DNA of 64,000 nt, taken from NCBI RefSeq assembly GCF_902506495.1, contig NZ_LR733265.1, forward strand, positions 1,072,867 to 1,136,866. The letters are read 5' to 3'. The stretch's first letter is position 1. Every line of letters starts with the position of its first letter. The notes beneath the pieces are model-generated. The model saw only the letters and a program-made list of their open reading frames with translations. It ran no database searches and was not told where the DNA came from. This DNA comes from Pseudomonas sp. 8O (GTDB lineage: Bacteria > Pseudomonadota > Gammaproteobacteria > Pseudomonadales > Pseudomonadaceae). Of the stretch, positions 7,894-16,818 are shown piece after piece. A program made the position numbers and the translations under genes.

Positions 7894-8870
7894 AACAGAG
7901 CCTGTTCGAAAGTCGCCATCAGCCGGATTGGGATGCCTTCAACAGCCAGCTCGAAGCTCTTGAGCGCGGCAAGTCCAAAACGCAGACCTATCAAGGCTTC
8001 GCCGCCAGCTACCGACAGCTTTGCCAGCATCTGGCCCTGGCTCAGGCACGCGGCTACAGCAGCCACCTGATCGACCAGCTTCAACAGTTGGCCATGCGTG
8101 GCCATCAGCAGTTCTACCGCCATCGCAGCCACCTTGGCGCGCAGATGGTCCGCTTTCTGTTCGGCGGTTTCCCGCGCCTGGTGCGCAGCGAGTGGCGCAG
8201 CGTATGCGTGGCCAGCCTGCTGTTCTTCGGCAGTCTGGCAGTGATGGGACTGCTGACCTATCTCTATCCCGAGCTGATTTTCAGCCTGGTCAGCCCCGAC
8301 CAGGTCAGCGAAATGGAAGGCATGTACGATCCCGACGCGCGCCGTCTCGGCCGTTTCAGTGAACGCGGTTCGGGCGACGACTGGGTGATGTTCGGCTTCT
8401 ACATCATGAACAACATCGGCATCGCCTTTCAGACCTTCGCCAGTGGCCTGCTGCTCGGCCTCGGCAGCCTGTTCTTCCTGCTGTTCAACGGCCTGATGAT
8501 CGGCGCCGTGGCGGGCCACCTGACGCGCATCGGCTATGGCGAGCCCTTCTGGTCCTTCGTCATCGGCCATGGTGCCTTCGAGCTGACCGCCATTGCCCTG
8601 GCTGGCGCGGCTGGCTTCAAGCTCGGCTGGGCACTGCTCGCCCCCGGCCGCCTGCCCCGTGGCGAGGCCTTGCGCCTGGCCGCAGGCAAGGCGATACAGC
8701 TGGTGGCCGGGGTGATCCTGTTCCTGCTGCTGGCCGCCTTCATCGAGGCCTTCTGGTCCTCTACCACCTTCGCCAGCCCGAACATCAAGTACGTCGTCGG
8801 TGCCGGGCTCTGGGCGCTGGTGCTGGGTTATCTGCTACTGGCCGGTCGGAGGCAGCATGCGCCTGACTGA
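7890..8870 (+). CDS. SpoIIM-like (DUF95) membrane protein
   Basis: A 326-residue protein with a soluble helical N-terminus (about 1-100) and a SpoIIM/DUF95 membrane domain. Hallmarks are FGFYIMNNIGIAFQTFASGL, GSLFFLLFNGLMIGAVAGHL and FWSFVIGHGAFELTAIALAG. In sporulating Firmicutes SpoIIM helps peptidoglycan-remodelling machinery during engulfment. Pseudomonas does not sporulate, so the role here must differ. The GTG start overlaps the RDD stop and is preceded by GGGGAG seven bases away. The 3' end overlaps the next gene by 14 bases. Confidence 0.85.
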   Translation: MKQSLFESRHQPDWDAFNSQLEALERGKSKTQTYQGFAASYRQLCQHLALAQARGYSSHLIDQLQQLAMRGHQQFYRHRSHLGAQMVRFLFGGFPRLVRSEWRSVCVASLLFFGSLAVMGLLTYLYPELIFSLVSPDQVSEMEGMYDPDARRLGRFSERGSGDDWVMFGFYIMNNIGIAFQTFASGLLLGLGSLFFLLFNGLMIGAVAGHLTRIGYGEPFWSFVIGHGAFELTAIALAGAAGFKLGWALLAPGRLPRGEALRLAAGKAIQLVAGVILFLLLAAFIEAFWSSTTFASPNIKYVVGAGLWALVLGYLLLAGRRQHAPD

Positions 8871-10443
8871 GGCCAGCGTTGCCATCCGCCCGCGCAGCGC
8901 CTGGGAAGCCATCGATCTCGGCGTGCTGCTCGCCCGTCGTCACGCCGGCCTGCTGATGGCCAGTTGGGCGCTGGTCACACTGCCGCTGTTCGCCCTGCTC
9001 TGCGCCTTGCTCTGGCAGTATCCGGGCTGGGCCATCTTCGTCTTCTGGTGGCTCAAACCGGCCTATGAACGTCTGCCGCTGTACATCCTTTCGCAAGCGC
9101 TGTTCGGCAACACACCCTCGCTGAAACAGGCCCTGCGCGCCCTGCCGAAACTGCTATGGCCACAATTGTTGGCCAGCCTGACCTGGCGCCGCCTGAGCCC
9201 GACGCGCAGCTTCGATCTGCCCGTGCTGCAACTTGAAGGCCTGGCCGGTCAGGCACGCAGCCAGCGCCTGGTGGTCCTCGGTCAGCGCGACAGCGCCGCT
9301 GCCACCTGGCTGACGCTGGTGGGCATGCATCTGGAGGTTGCCCTGTGGATGGGCCTGGTCGCCCTGTTCTATCTGATGCTGCCACAACAGGTGGAGCTGG
9401 ACTGGACCTGGGAAAGCCTGATCGCCGCCAGCAGTGGCCAGTGGATGTGGCTGGAGCACCTGTCCAATCTGCTTTATGTGCTGCTGCTGATCATCTGGGA
9501 GCCGGTCTATGTCGCCTGCGGCTTTACCCTCTATCTCAACCGCCGCACGGCCCTGGAAGCTTGGGATATCGAGCTGACCTTCCGCCGCCTGCGCCAGCGC
9601 CTGACCGGCAGCGCCTATGCCTTATTGCTCGGTTGCGCCGTGCTGTTGACGCAGCAGCCAAGCAACGCATGGGCCGACACGCCACCAATCGTCAGCGAAG
9701 AAGCCAAGCAGGCCGACCCGCAAGGCCCGGACGCACCACGCCTGCTCCAGCAGCCGCTGACCAGCCAAGCCGCCCGTGCAAGCATCGAAGCGCTGCTCGA
9801 CGAGCCGCCCTTCCAGCACCGCGAAACCGTCACGCGCTGGCGCCTGGGAGAAGAAAAGCCCGCAGAGGAGCCCAAGCCGGAAGACGTCGAAGCCTTCCTG
9901 GACATGCTCAAGAACCTGCTCAAACTCGGCGAATGGTGGAAAAGCCTGGATGTCGTCGCGCAAGTTTTCGAAGTGCTGCTTTGGGCAGCGCTGGCCGCGC
10001 TGCTGGTCTTCGTTCTGTGGCGCTACCGCGAGTGGCTGCAGGCCTTTGGCGACCGCATCGGCCTGCCGACACGACGCCGACAGGTCGCGCCGCAACAGCT
10101 GTTCGGTCTCGAACTCGCGCCAGAGACGCTGCCCGACGATGTCGCCAGCGAAGCCGAGCGACTCTGGGCCGACCAACCGCGCGCAGCCCTCGGTTTGCTC
10201 TACCGCGCACTGCTCAGTCGCCTGCTGCATGAACACCGCCTGCCCCTGAAACAGTCGCACACCGAAGGCGAGGTGCTGCACCTGGTCGCCGGCCTCGGGC
10301 AAGAGAACCTGGAAGACTACAGCCGCCAGCTCACCCTGCATTGGCAGGCCCTGGCCTATGGGCATCGCCTGCCTGCCGAATCGCAGCGTCAGGGCCTGTG
10401 TCAGGGCTGGCGCAGCCTGTTCGGCCAGGAGCGTGCAGCATGA
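8857..10443 (+). CDS. Membrane protein with C-terminal DUF4129 domain
   Basis: A 528-residue protein. The N-terminal half holds several membrane segments (SWALVTLPLFALLCALLWQY; GMHLEVALWMGLVALFYLML; LSNLLYVLLLIIWEPVYVAC). After a Pro/Glu-rich linker and another membrane helix (VFEVLLWAALAALLVFVLWR) comes a cytoplasmic DUF4129-like tail (QPRAALGLLYRALLSRLLHE, then HTEGEVLHLV). DUF4129 domains commonly accompany MoxR-DUF58 clusters, often fused to transglutaminases; no transglutaminase is present here. I chose the ATG at 8857 because GGAGG lies just upstream; it starts inside the SpoIIM-like gene. Confidence 0.8.
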   Translation: MRLTEASVAIRPRSAWEAIDLGVLLARRHAGLLMASWALVTLPLFALLCALLWQYPGWAIFVFWWLKPAYERLPLYILSQALFGNTPSLKQALRALPKLLWPQLLASLTWRRLSPTRSFDLPVLQLEGLAGQARSQRLVVLGQRDSAAATWLTLVGMHLEVALWMGLVALFYLMLPQQVELDWTWESLIAASSGQWMWLEHLSNLLYVLLLIIWEPVYVACGFTLYLNRRTALEAWDIELTFRRLRQRLTGSAYALLLGCAVLLTQQPSNAWADTPPIVSEEAKQADPQGPDAPRLLQQPLTSQAARASIEALLDEPPFQHRETVTRWRLGEEKPAEEPKPEDVEAFLDMLKNLLKLGEWWKSLDVVAQVFEVLLWAALAALLVFVLWRYREWLQAFGDRIGLPTRRRQVAPQQLFGLELAPETLPDDVASEAERLWADQPRAALGLLYRALLSRLLHEHRLPLKQSHTEGEVLHLVAGLGQENLEDYSRQLTLHWQALAYGHRLPAESQRQGLCQGWRSLFGQERAA

Positions 10444-11621
10444 GTCGGCGCGCCGGTTTCATCCTGGCCATGGCCCTGTTGCTGGTATTGGGACTGCTCG
10501 CCAGCTACCTGATGGGCAAACTCGAACCCTATGAAGAGGTGATCGAGCACGGCCCTGCCCCCGAGGTTGCCAGCAGCCCTTATCTGGCTGCCGAGCACTT
10601 CCTGCGCAAACAAGGCATCGCCGCACGCCGCGCCGAAGGCCTGGATGTGCTCGATGACCTGCCCAGCGAAGGTCAGACCCTGATGCTGCTGGCTGACCGC
10701 AGCAACATGACGCCGCGCCAGGTTGAGCGCGTGCTGCAGTGGACAGCGAGTGGCGGCCATCTGCTGTTCATTGCCGAGCGCCTGTGGGACGAAGAGGAAG
10801 GCGAGAGTGGCGACCTGCTGCTCGATCTGCTCGGTGTCCAGCAATACATGACTGACGAGCTGGACGACGAAGAAGCCAGTGAGCCCGAGCCAGACAGCGA
10901 AGCGAGCGAGGCCTACCCGCAACTCACCAAGCTTTACCTGGAGAACGAGCAGGCCCCGGCCTACATCGCCTTCGACACCGACTTCCACCTGTACGATGCG
11001 CAGAACCGCGCGCACGCCTGGGCCAACAGCGACGCTGCCACGCACCTGCTGCAGCTGTACCACGGCGACGGACTGATCACCGTACTGAGCGATCCATGGA
11101 TCTGGCAGAACCGCAACATCGACGACTACGACCACGCCTGGCTGCTCTGGTACCTGGGCCAGGACAGCGCGGTGACCCTGCTCTACCATGCCGACAGCGA
11201 CGGCCTGGCCCGTCTGCTGCTGCGCCACTTCCCACTGGCACTGCTGGCGCTGGCGCTGCTGATCATCGCCACCCTGTGGCACGTCGGCATGCGTCATGGC
11301 CCGCTGCAGGCACCGGCCAGCCGAGCACGGCGCCAGCTCGAGGAACACCTGCGTGGCAGCGCCGACTTCCTGCTCCGCCGCAGCGGCCAGCACAGCCTGC
11401 TCAAAGGCCTGCAGCAGGACATCAATCGCCGCGCCCGCCGCCGTCATCCCGGTTTCGAGAAGCTCGCCGTCGCCGAGCAGTGGCAGGTTCTTGGTCGCCT
11501 GACCCGCCTGCCCGCCAAGGACATCAGCCAGGCCATGCGCCCATTGCCGCCGCAGCGCCTATCCGCCAGTGACTTCACCCGCCAGGTCGCCCACCTGCAA
11601 ACCCTCAGGAATGCCCTATGA
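10440..11621 (+). CDS. DUF4350-domain membrane protein
   Basis: A 393-residue protein anchored by an N-terminal helix (AGFILAMALLLVLGLLASYL) and a second helix near residue 265-285 (LLLRHFPLALLALALLIIAT). Between them lies a periplasmic domain like DUF4350, which resembles glutamine-amidotransferase/ThuA-like folds (SPYLAAEHFLRKQGIAARRA; GGHLLFIAERLWD), with an acidic insert (DDEEASEPEPDSEASEA). The C-terminal tail is basic and helical. ATGA overlaps at both ends tie its translation to the DUF4129 and MoxR genes. No catalytic triad is obvious. Confidence 0.8.
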   Translation: MSRRAGFILAMALLLVLGLLASYLMGKLEPYEEVIEHGPAPEVASSPYLAAEHFLRKQGIAARRAEGLDVLDDLPSEGQTLMLLADRSNMTPRQVERVLQWTASGGHLLFIAERLWDEEEGESGDLLLDLLGVQQYMTDELDDEEASEPEPDSEASEAYPQLTKLYLENEQAPAYIAFDTDFHLYDAQNRAHAWANSDAATHLLQLYHGDGLITVLSDPWIWQNRNIDDYDHAWLLWYLGQDSAVTLLYHADSDGLARLLLRHFPLALLALALLIIATLWHVGMRHGPLQAPASRARRQLEEHLRGSADFLLRRSGQHSLLKGLQQDINRRARRRHPGFEKLAVAEQWQVLGRLTRLPAKDISQAMRPLPPQRLSASDFTRQVAHLQTLRNAL

Positions 11622-12652
11622 GCGAGACCCCCGAGAACGACAACCTGCCGGTGCAGGAAATCCCGGCCGCCACGCCGAGCAACCCGCAAGCGCAGCAGCG
11701 CCAGCGTGCCAGCCAGTTGGCCCAGGCCCTGCGCGCCGAGTTGCGCAAGGCGGTGATCGGCCAGAGCGCGGTGATCGACGACGTGCTCACCGCACTGATC
11801 GCCGGTGGCCACGTGTTGGTCGAAGGTGTACCGGGGCTGGGCAAGACCCTGCTGGTGCGCGCCCTGGCGCGTTGCTTTGGCGGCGAGTTCGCGCGCATCC
11901 AGTTCACCCCGGATCTGATGCCCAGCGATGTTACCGGCCATGCCGTGTATGACATGCAGAGCGAGCAGTTCAAACTGCGCAAGGGCCCGGTGTTCACCAA
12001 CCTGCTGCTGGCCGACGAAATCAACCGCGCACCGGCCAAGACCCAGGCCGCCCTCCTGGAAGTGATGCAGGAACGCCAGGTGACTCTGGAAGGCCGCGCA
12101 CTGCCGGTGCAGCTGCCGTTCATGGTGCTGGCGACCATGAACCCGATCGAGCAGGAAGGCACCTACCCGCTGCCGGAAGCCGAGCTGGATCGCTTCATGC
12201 TCAAGCTGCGCATGGATTATCCGCAGCAGGATGAAGAGCTGAACATGGTGCGCCAGGTGACCCGCTCGGCCAAGGCCGACATGCTCGAAGTCAGCCCGCT
12301 GCGTACCCTGCTGCAGGCCAAGGACGTACTGGCCTTGCAGAAGATCGCAAGCGATCTGCCACTGGATGAGCAGGTGCTCGATTACGCCGTACGCCTGGCC
12401 CGCGCCACGCGCAGTTGGCCAGGCCTGGCCATGGGCGCCGGACCACGTGCCTCTATCGCCCTGGTGCGTGGCGCCCGTGCTCGCGCGCTGCTGCGCGGCG
12501 GTGATTTCGTCCTGCCGGATGACATCAAGAGCTGCGCCCTGGCCGTGCTGCGCCATCGCGTACGCCTGGCGCCGGAACTGGATATCGAAGGCTTGTCGGT
12601 GGATCAGGTGCTGCAACAGTTGCTCGATCAGGTGCCGGCACCGCGTCTATGA
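11618..12652 (+). CDS. MoxR-family AAA+ ATPase
   Basis: A 344-residue AAA+ ATPase. Walker A is GVPGLGKT (about residues 71-78) and Walker B is LLLADEINRAP, followed by the MoxR signature KTQAALLEVMQERQVTLEG and the sensor-1 region MVLATMNPIEQEGTYPLPEA. MoxR proteins act as chaperone-like ATPases with von Willebrand A partners to remodel or activate a target complex, often in the envelope. The first 35 residues are a low-complexity extension. Its partner is the DUF58 protein immediately downstream (ATGA overlap). Confidence 0.95.
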   Translation: MSETPENDNLPVQEIPAATPSNPQAQQRQRASQLAQALRAELRKAVIGQSAVIDDVLTALIAGGHVLVEGVPGLGKTLLVRALARCFGGEFARIQFTPDLMPSDVTGHAVYDMQSEQFKLRKGPVFTNLLLADEINRAPAKTQAALLEVMQERQVTLEGRALPVQLPFMVLATMNPIEQEGTYPLPEAELDRFMLKLRMDYPQQDEELNMVRQVTRSAKADMLEVSPLRTLLQAKDVLALQKIASDLPLDEQVLDYAVRLARATRSWPGLAMGAGPRASIALVRGARARALLRGGDFVLPDDIKSCALAVLRHRVRLAPELDIEGLSVDQVLQQLLDQVPAPRL

Positions 12653-13980
12653 AACCTTCGCGCCTGCTCCTCGGGCTGCTCGGCGGCCTGTTCGCCGCCG
12701 CCGTATTGCTCGGCGCCTTGCCCCTGCTCGGCATGCGCCTGGCAGACAGCCTGATGCCATTGGCCTGGGGGCTATTGCTGGCGTTGGCACTGATCGCCGT
12801 CGTCGATGCCCTGTGGCTGCGTCGCCAGCGCTCGCCGCGCCTGGAGCGCGTACTGCCGGGCAACCTGCCGCTCGGGCGCTGGAGCGAGGTACAGCTGATC
12901 GCCCATCACGATTTCGCCCAGCCCCAGGAAATCGAGGTCTTCGACCATGTACCAGAAGGCATGGCCTTCGACTTCCTGCCGCAACGCATCACCCTGCAGC
13001 CTGGCCAGCAGACGCGGGTCAGCTATCGTCTGAAGCCGCTGATCCGTGGGCACTTCCACTTCGCCCTGTGCGAGCTGAAACTGCCCAGCCCGCTGCGCCT
13101 GTGGCAGGCCAAACGCCTGCTGCCGCTGGAAGGTGAAAGTCGCGTCTACCCCGATTTCGCGCGTCTCTACGGCGCGCAGCTCAAGGCGGTAGACGACTGG
13201 CTGAGTCAGCTGGGCGTGCGTCAGCGCCCGCGTCGCGGCCTGGGCCTGGAGTTTCATCAGCTGCGCGAATTTCGTGATGGCGACACCCTGCGCCAGATCG
13301 ACTGGAAGGCCACTGCGCGCAAGCGCACACCCATCGCCCGCGAGTACCAGGACGAACGCGACCAGCAGATCGTCTTCCTGCTCGACTGCGGCCGCCGTAT
13401 GCGCAGCCAGGACGACGAGCTGTCGCACTTCGATCACGCCCTCAACGCCTGCCTGCTGCTCAGCTACGTAGCCCTGCGCCAGGGCGATGCCGTCGGCCTT
13501 GCGACCTTCGCCGGCAACCAGTCGCGTTACCTGGCGCCGGTCAAGGGGCCTGCGCAGTTGAACGTGCTGCTCAACGCCGTTTACGACCTAGACACCAGCC
13601 AGCAACCGGCCGACTTCAGCGCCGCCGCCGATCTGCTGCTGGCGCGCCAGCGGCGTCGCTCGCTGGTGGTGCTGGTGACCAACCTGCGTGACGAAGACGA
13701 TCAGGACCTGCTCGCCGCCGTGCGTCGCCTGTCGCGCCAGCATCGCGTGCTGATCGCCAGCCTGCGCGAGGAAGCACTGGATCGTCTGCGTCAAACGCCC
13801 GTGGAGCAATTCGATCAGGCCCTGGCCTACTGCGGCACGCTGGACTACCTCAATGCCCGCGCCGACCTGCACGAACGTCTGGCTGCCCATGAAGTACCGG
13901 TGCTCGACGCCCGCCCGGGCGAACTGGGCCCGGAGCTGGTAAGCAGTTATCTGGCCTGGAAGAAAGCCGGCGCACTTTAA
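12649..13980 (+). CDS. DUF58-family protein (vWA-like MoxR partner)
   Basis: A 443-residue protein with two N-terminal membrane helices (about 8-30 and 35-55), a beta-rich region, then the DUF58 signature GLEFHQLREFRDGDTLRQID followed by WKATARKRTPIAREYQDERD. A von Willebrand A-like domain follows (QQIVFLLDCGRRM, with DxG rather than the full DxSxS metal site). DUF58 proteins pair with MoxR ATPases. It is the last gene of the coupled operon. I see no strong terminator; sodB follows after 243 bases. Confidence 0.9.
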   Translation: MKPSRLLLGLLGGLFAAAVLLGALPLLGMRLADSLMPLAWGLLLALALIAVVDALWLRRQRSPRLERVLPGNLPLGRWSEVQLIAHHDFAQPQEIEVFDHVPEGMAFDFLPQRITLQPGQQTRVSYRLKPLIRGHFHFALCELKLPSPLRLWQAKRLLPLEGESRVYPDFARLYGAQLKAVDDWLSQLGVRQRPRRGLGLEFHQLREFRDGDTLRQIDWKATARKRTPIAREYQDERDQQIVFLLDCGRRMRSQDDELSHFDHALNACLLLSYVALRQGDAVGLATFAGNQSRYLAPVKGPAQLNVLLNAVYDLDTSQQPADFSAAADLLLARQRRRSLVVLVTNLRDEDDQDLLAAVRRLSRQHRVLIASLREEALDRLRQTPVEQFDQALAYCGTLDYLNARADLHERLAAHEVPVLDARPGELGPELVSSYLAWKKAGAL

Positions 13981-14114
13981 AGCCTGTTGGCGTTTCGGCG
14001 CGACCGCGCCGAAAGAGGCAACTGCTGGCGCCTGAGGCTGTCGAACTCAATGCTGCAAAGGCCCTGGCACCGGCTTTCCCACACAGATGTTGCGTGGTTA
14101 TGGCCGTGGTCGGG

Positions 14115-14123
14115 TGCTATGAT
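14115..14123 (+). promoter_or_regulatory. Extended -10 element upstream of sodB
   Basis: TGCTATGAT fits an extended -10 (TGn plus TATGAT, five of six consensus) about 100 bases before sodB. The -35 position reads TGGTTA, which is poor but tolerable with an extended -10. The 243-base gap shows no gene. In P. aeruginosa sodB is controlled through iron and the PrrF small RNAs; no separate Fur box is clear here. Confidence 0.4.
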
Positions 14124-14223
14124 CCCGAGTCTGCGGCGCAAAGAGTACAAACTCGACGCCGCCTGTAGGCCGCCCGTGATCGGCCTTGCGCATACCGCAC
14201 ACGACCTGAGTAGGAGATAGACC

Positions 14224-14805
14224 ATGGCTTTTGAATTGCCGCCGCTGCCTTACGAAAAGAATGCCCTCGAGCCGCACATTTCCGCCGAGACCCTCGAATT
14301 CCACCACGACAAGCACCACAACACCTACGTCGTGAACCTGAACAACCTGGTGCCGGGCACCGAGTTCGAAGGCAAGAGCCTGGAAGAAATCGTCAAGACT
14401 TCCTCGGGCGGCATCTTCAACAACGCCGCTCAGGTGTGGAACCACACCTTCTACTGGAACTGCCTGTCGCCGAACGGCGGTGGCCAGCCGACCGGCGCCC
14501 TGGCTGATGCCATCAACGCTGCCTTCGGTTCCTTCGACAAGTTCAAGGAAGAGTTCAGCAAGGTTTCCATCGGTACCTTCGGTTCCGGCTGGGGCTGGCT
14601 GGTGAAGAAAGCTGACGGCTCCCTGGCCCTGGCCAGCACCATCGGCGCCGGCTGCCCGCTGACTTCCGGCGACACGCCGCTGCTGACCTGCGACGTCTGG
14701 GAACACGCCTACTACATCGACTACCGCAACCTGCGTCCGAAGTATGTCGAGGCGTTCTGGAACCTGGTGAACTGGGACTTCGTCGCCCAGAACTACGCGG
14801 CCTGA
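14224..14805 (+). CDS. sodB: Iron superoxide dismutase
   Basis: The enzyme converts superoxide to oxygen and hydrogen peroxide in the cytoplasm. The 193-residue product keeps the four metal ligands: His27 (ETLEFHHDKHHNTYV), His in AAQVWNHTFYWNC (about 74), and Asp/His in DVWEHAYYIDY (about 157 and 161). The Gln in NNAAQVWNH, N-terminal to the ligand His, is the residue that marks iron rather than manganese SODs. GGAG-like sequence precedes the ATG (GTAGGAGATAGACC). A strong terminator follows. In P. aeruginosa bifA comes next; here an ammonium transporter pair is inserted. Confidence 0.98.
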   Translation: MAFELPPLPYEKNALEPHISAETLEFHHDKHHNTYVVNLNNLVPGTEFEGKSLEEIVKTSSGGIFNNAAQVWNHTFYWNCLSPNGGGQPTGALADAINAAFGSFDKFKEEFSKVSIGTFGSGWGWLVKKADGSLALASTIGAGCPLTSGDTPLLTCDVWEHAYYIDYRNLRPKYVEAFWNLVNWDFVAQNYAA

Positions 14806-14823
14806 ATCACAGCCCCGTAATAC

Positions 14824-14852
14824 AAAACCCGGCCTTCATGGCCGGGTTTTTC
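14824..14852. terminator. sodB terminator, probably bidirectional
   Basis: AAAACCCGGCC, loop TTCAT, GGCCGGGTTTTT. It lies 19 bases after sodB and 24 bases beyond the stop of the minus-strand gene at 14876, with A and T tracts on both sides. Confidence 0.92.
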
Positions 14853-14875
14853 GTTTCTGCATCTCGTCTGCCCGG

Positions 14876-15520
14876 CTAGAGCAATCTGCGCGGTGAAAAC
14901 TCCACCCCCTGCTCCCCCACACGATTGACCGCCTGACTCAGTACGCGGTCAGCACGGACCGGCCCGAGAAACTCGCAGAGCCCGATATATAGCAGGTTCA
15001 GCAGCTTACGCAGTTGCTCCAGTCCGAGGTTGGCGATACCGTCGCCCCCGCCCTGCTCCAACCAGATACGTAAACGCGTCGACAGCTCGGAGCTCACCCC
15101 CATACCGGACAGGTTGCCGGCGGCGAAGCGCCTCAGTGCTGCCTGCTGCGCGCTATCGAGTTGCTCCAGCAAGGCCTGGTTCAGGGCCAGGAAAGTGGTT
15201 TGCGCGGCACTATCCGGGGTCGCCACCTGCCGCACAGCCTCGTTGCGTCCCTGGCGCCAGGCAGCCAGTTGCTCCTCTGGGTCAGGCAGCAGCTGCGAAG
15301 GCGGTCCCGTCAGGGCGCCAACCAACTCTCGGTAAAGACGTGCGCGTTCGAGCTTGCGCTCGGTACGCAGCACCACCTCGGCAAGAAACTCATTGAGGGC
15401 GAACGGCGGTTGCTCGGCGTATTTGTTCTCCCACAGCGCCAGCAACGGCCAGACCTCTTCATCCGAAAAGTGTCCAGCCAGGCCGGTGTAGATCGCGCGA
15501 CGACGCAGGCTCAATCTCAT
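14876..15520 (-). CDS. Unknown 214-residue protein linked to amtB
   Basis: I do not recognise this protein. It is predicted soluble and largely helical, with a basic N-terminus (RLSLRRRAIYTGLAGHF), a charged helical stretch (VVLRTERKLERARLYRELVG), a low-complexity middle and a conserved-looking C-terminus (KLLNLLYIGLCEFLGPVRAD). No signal peptide, membrane helix, cysteine cluster or nucleotide motif is present. The ATG at 15518-15520 is two bases after the amtB stop and is preceded by GGAGG, so it is almost certainly translated from the amtB transcript. A role in controlling or sensing ammonium uptake is inference from position only. Confidence 0.7.
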   Translation of the reverse strand: MRLSLRRRAIYTGLAGHFSDEEVWPLLALWENKYAEQPPFALNEFLAEVVLRTERKLERARLYRELVGALTGPPSQLLPDPEEQLAAWRQGRNEAVRQVATPDSAAQTTFLALNQALLEQLDSAQQAALRRFAAGNLSGMGVSSELSTRLRIWLEQGGGDGIANLGLEQLRKLLNLLYIGLCEFLGPVRADRVLSQAVNRVGEQGVEFSPRRLL

Positions 15521-15522
15521 CC

Positions 15523-16818
15523 TCAGCCCCTCCTCGACCATTGCTCGCTGTCGAAGGTCTGCGTCAGGTTGAACTCCGGATAACCGACCTCGGCATGCTC
15601 GGCAAAATCCAGCCCGCGCTGCTCATGCTGGGTCGAAACCCGCAGCCCCATGGTCTTGGCCAGCAGGAAGTAGAACACCAGGGCAACCGGAAAGGCCCAG
15701 AGAAAAGCTGCCGCAGCACCCAATGCCTGCACCGCGACACGCTCCCAGTTGAACAGGTCGCCCTGGTAGAACAGGCCTGCAGCCAAGGTGCCCCAGATGC
15801 CGGCGAACCCGTGGACCGGAATCGCACCGACGACATCGTCGAGCTGCAGGCGATCGAGCAAACGCATGCCATAGACCACGACGAAACCGGCGACAAGACC
15901 ACTGAGCAGAGCGAAACCCGGCGCCATGCTGGCGCAACCGGCTGTGATGCCGACCAGCCCGCCAATCGAGCCATTCACCGTCGTGGTCAGCAATACCGGG
16001 CTGGCCGTGCTGCGTTGTGCCAGCAGAGCGCCGAGCGCACCAGCGACCGCAGCCAGATGCGTATTCAAGGCGATCAACCCAAGACTGCTGCTGACTTCCA
16101 GGTTGCTGCCGGCGTTGAAACCGAACCAACCCACCCAGAGGATGAAACCGCCCAATGCCACCAGGCCAAGATTGTGCCCAGGGATCAAGCGTGCCTTGCC
16201 ATCAGGAGCAAAACGCCCGAGACGCGGGCCCAGCACCAGAATCCCTGCCAGCGCACACCAGGCACCGATGCTGTGCACCACGGTCGAGCCGGCGAAATCG
16301 ATAAAGCCCAGCTTGGCCAACCAACCCTGACCGCCGTACAGACCGCCCCACACCCAACTGCCGAATATCGGATAGATCACACCGCTGATCAGTACCGCGC
16401 CAATCAGATAGGCGCCATAGCGCGTGCGCTCGGCCATGGCACCACTGGCGATGGTCGCAGCGGTGGCGGCGAACATCATCTGAAACAACAGGAAGGTGTA
16501 ATCCCAGGGCTCGCCGTCATTCAGCGCGAAGTGACTCATGCCGAACCAGCCCGTGACATTGGCACCGAACATCAGGCCGAAGCCGAACAACCAGAACACT
16601 ATGCCGCCCACGCAGCAGTCCATGTAGTTCTTCATCATCACGTTGACGGCGTTCTTGGCCCGTGACATGCCGCTCTCCAGCAAGGCGAAACCCGCCTGCA
16701 TGAAGAACACCAGCACGCTGGCCAACACCAGCCAGGCTGTATTGGCGGCCTCTTCGCTGGCGGCATGGGCCTGTGGGGCAAAGCTGACAGCGACGAGCAA
16801 CAGCATGAGCGTTTTCAT
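15523..16818 (-). CDS. amtB: Ammonium transporter (Amt family)
   Basis: A 431-residue channel that moves ammonium across the inner membrane. A signal peptide (MKTLMLLLVAVSFAPQAHAA) and eleven membrane helices fit the family. Conserved features are FFMQAGFALLESGM, DFAGSTVVHSIGAWCALAG (first pore His) and IPVHGFAGIWGTLAAG (second pore His). The C-terminal tail is long enough to dock a PII protein. The ATG at 16816-16818 lies seven bases after GGAGGGG; a GTG one codon earlier is too close. No glnK is adjacent, unlike the usual glnK-amtB pair. I looked for a sigma-54 promoter upstream and found no convincing one. Confidence 0.95.
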   Translation of the reverse strand: MKTLMLLLVAVSFAPQAHAASEEAANTAWLVLASVLVFFMQAGFALLESGMSRAKNAVNVMMKNYMDCCVGGIVFWLFGFGLMFGANVTGWFGMSHFALNDGEPWDYTFLLFQMMFAATAATIASGAMAERTRYGAYLIGAVLISGVIYPIFGSWVWGGLYGGQGWLAKLGFIDFAGSTVVHSIGAWCALAGILVLGPRLGRFAPDGKARLIPGHNLGLVALGGFILWVGWFGFNAGSNLEVSSSLGLIALNTHLAAVAGALGALLAQRSTASPVLLTTTVNGSIGGLVGITAGCASMAPGFALLSGLVAGFVVVYGMRLLDRLQLDDVVGAIPVHGFAGIWGTLAAGLFYQGDLFNWERVAVQALGAAAAFLWAFPVALVFYFLLAKTMGLRVSTQHEQRGLDFAEHAEVGYPEFNLTQTFDSEQWSRRG

